In this document: positions 63,642 to 64,000 of the stretch, in pieces
Layout of the letters: each line of letters starts with the position of its first letter
Position numbering within the stretch: position 1 is the first letter of the stretch
Source of the DNA: an uncultured Campylobacter sp.
GTDB lineage: Bacteria > Campylobacterota > Campylobacteria > Campylobacterales > Campylobacteraceae
Direction: 5' to 3'
Assembly: GCF_937959485.1 (NCBI RefSeq)
Contig: NZ_CALGPY010000005.1
Coordinates: 62,001 to 126,000 of the forward strand
DNA length: 64,000 nucleotides
The notes under the pieces: model-generated
Seen by the model: the letters and a program-made list of their open reading frames with translations, nothing else
Database searches by the model: none
Told to the model about the DNA's origin: nothing
Made by a program: the position numbers and the translations under genes

Positions 63642-64000
63642 TTACCACCGATAAATTTTATCCTCGTAAGCGATCAGTCTAAACTCCTCTTTGTGGTTGC
63701 CGTTGCCGATCGTGTGGCTGTCTTGGCCCGCGCCTAGGCGTAGCTTATGCAGCCTGCCGCCGTAAGTGCCCACAAAAAGCACTCTCCCGTCCTCGCTTAA
63801 CGCCATAGACTTTATCGTACCGCCCAGATAGTGGCGCCAAATTTTACGCCCGTCCTTGCCGACTGCCTTGATGTAGCCGTATGCATCGCCGAGGATGTAA
63901 AAGTCCCGCGTCGCTACGCCCGCGTAAACTCTCATCGCATCGTCGATCAGCGTGAAATTTTTCTCGCCCTCTTCGTCATACGAATAAGCCTCGACCTCCA
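63642..64000 (-). CDS. Beta-propeller (WD40/PQQ-like) protein, C-terminal part (5' end off right edge)
   Basis: The frame is open to the right edge (visible text starts EVEAYSYDEEGEKNFTLIDD), so the gene begins outside; 119 codons are visible. Two propeller-blade repeats can be read: AGVATRDFYILGDAYGYIKAV-type (about 63935-63870) and MALSEDGRVLFVGTYGGRLH. Cellular role cannot be told from this part. Followed by 200 bases of empty DNA before the LRR-like gene. Confidence 0.65.
   Translation of the reverse strand, partial: EVEAYSYDEEGEKNFTLIDDAMRVYAGVATRDFYILGDAYGYIKAVGKDGRKIWRHYLGGTIKSMALSEDGRVLFVGTYGGRLHKLRLGAGQDSHTIGNGNHKEEFRLIAYEDKIYRW

Overview
The window reads as chromosomal DNA of an epsilonproteobacterium, most likely a higher-GC oral or enteric Campylobacter (C. 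gracilis is my first guess, C. showae/rectus/curvus are alternatives). Reasons: the gene families (MccA sulfite reductase, epsilon-type Hao, astA-dsb arylsulfotransferase locus), the run RDD-pyrE-frr-secG / BI-1 / carbonic anhydrase / MscS that I remember in the same order in C. jejuni, short Shine-Dalgarno sites of AAGGAG type, and intergenic DNA full of AAATTT/AAAATTT blocks. The species call is inference. No rRNA, CRISPR array, transposase or integrase was seen.

Layout. 1-6620 (minus strand): respiratory sulfite reduction cluster mccA-mccB-mccC-mccD-ccsA1, running off the left edge; MccA has seven CXXCH haem sites and one CX15CH site, the site type that needs the dedicated lyase CcsA1. 6901-9712 (plus): a three-gene FecBCD-type ABC importer. 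9738-11835 (minus): sensor kinase with a periplasmic haem-c motif and its response regulator. The importer is flanked by a 30-base direct repeat (28/30 identical; the right copy is the 3' end of the kinase gene), so it looks inserted between a regulator pair and mccA. 12227-15011: a Met/His-rich membrane protein, a small lipoprotein, a hypothetical gene and empty DNA. 15292-17260: tetrahaem quinol dehydrogenase plus octahaem Hao. 17460-18876: two-subunit fumarase. 19256-23891: DUF3137, a hypothetical membrane protein, TerC and a lipoprotein behind a G9 tract. 24413-28086: housekeeping block. 28218-31863: carbonic anhydrase, MscS channel, a hitherto easily missed 57-residue acidic protein and a divergent Fe-SOD, all overlapping. 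33209-38665: MORN-repeat protein, deoxyinosine glycosylase, moeA, MFS, rdgB. 38740-39296: six tRNA genes. 39880-43146: S8 autotransporter protease. 43625-44953: hybrid cluster protein behind a perfect FNR-type box. 45847-47754: pyridoxal kinase and MenA. 48837-58563: arylsulfotransferase locus with two astA paralogues, two DsbA, one DsbB and a two-component system. 58753-64000: tautomerase, a frameshifted reductase, SDR, flavin reductase, lipoprotein, LRR-like protein and an edge-truncated beta-propeller protein.

How it fits together: much of the window is periplasmic anaerobic chemistry (sulfite, hydroxylamine, nitrosative stress, sulfate-ester transfer) with the helpers each needs: haem lyase, prolyl isomerase, disulfide enzymes, quinol-linked FeS/NrfD module, and sensors. 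The long gene-poor stretches are partly gene graveyards: I could read decayed genes at 39602-39751, 45203-45394, 48246-48489, 48503-48665 and 59023-59569.

The most unusual items are the 3,013-base importer cassette between near-identical repeats, the acidic protein coupled by overlapping stop/start codons to an SOD with altered second-sphere residues, and the doubled astA/dsb locus.
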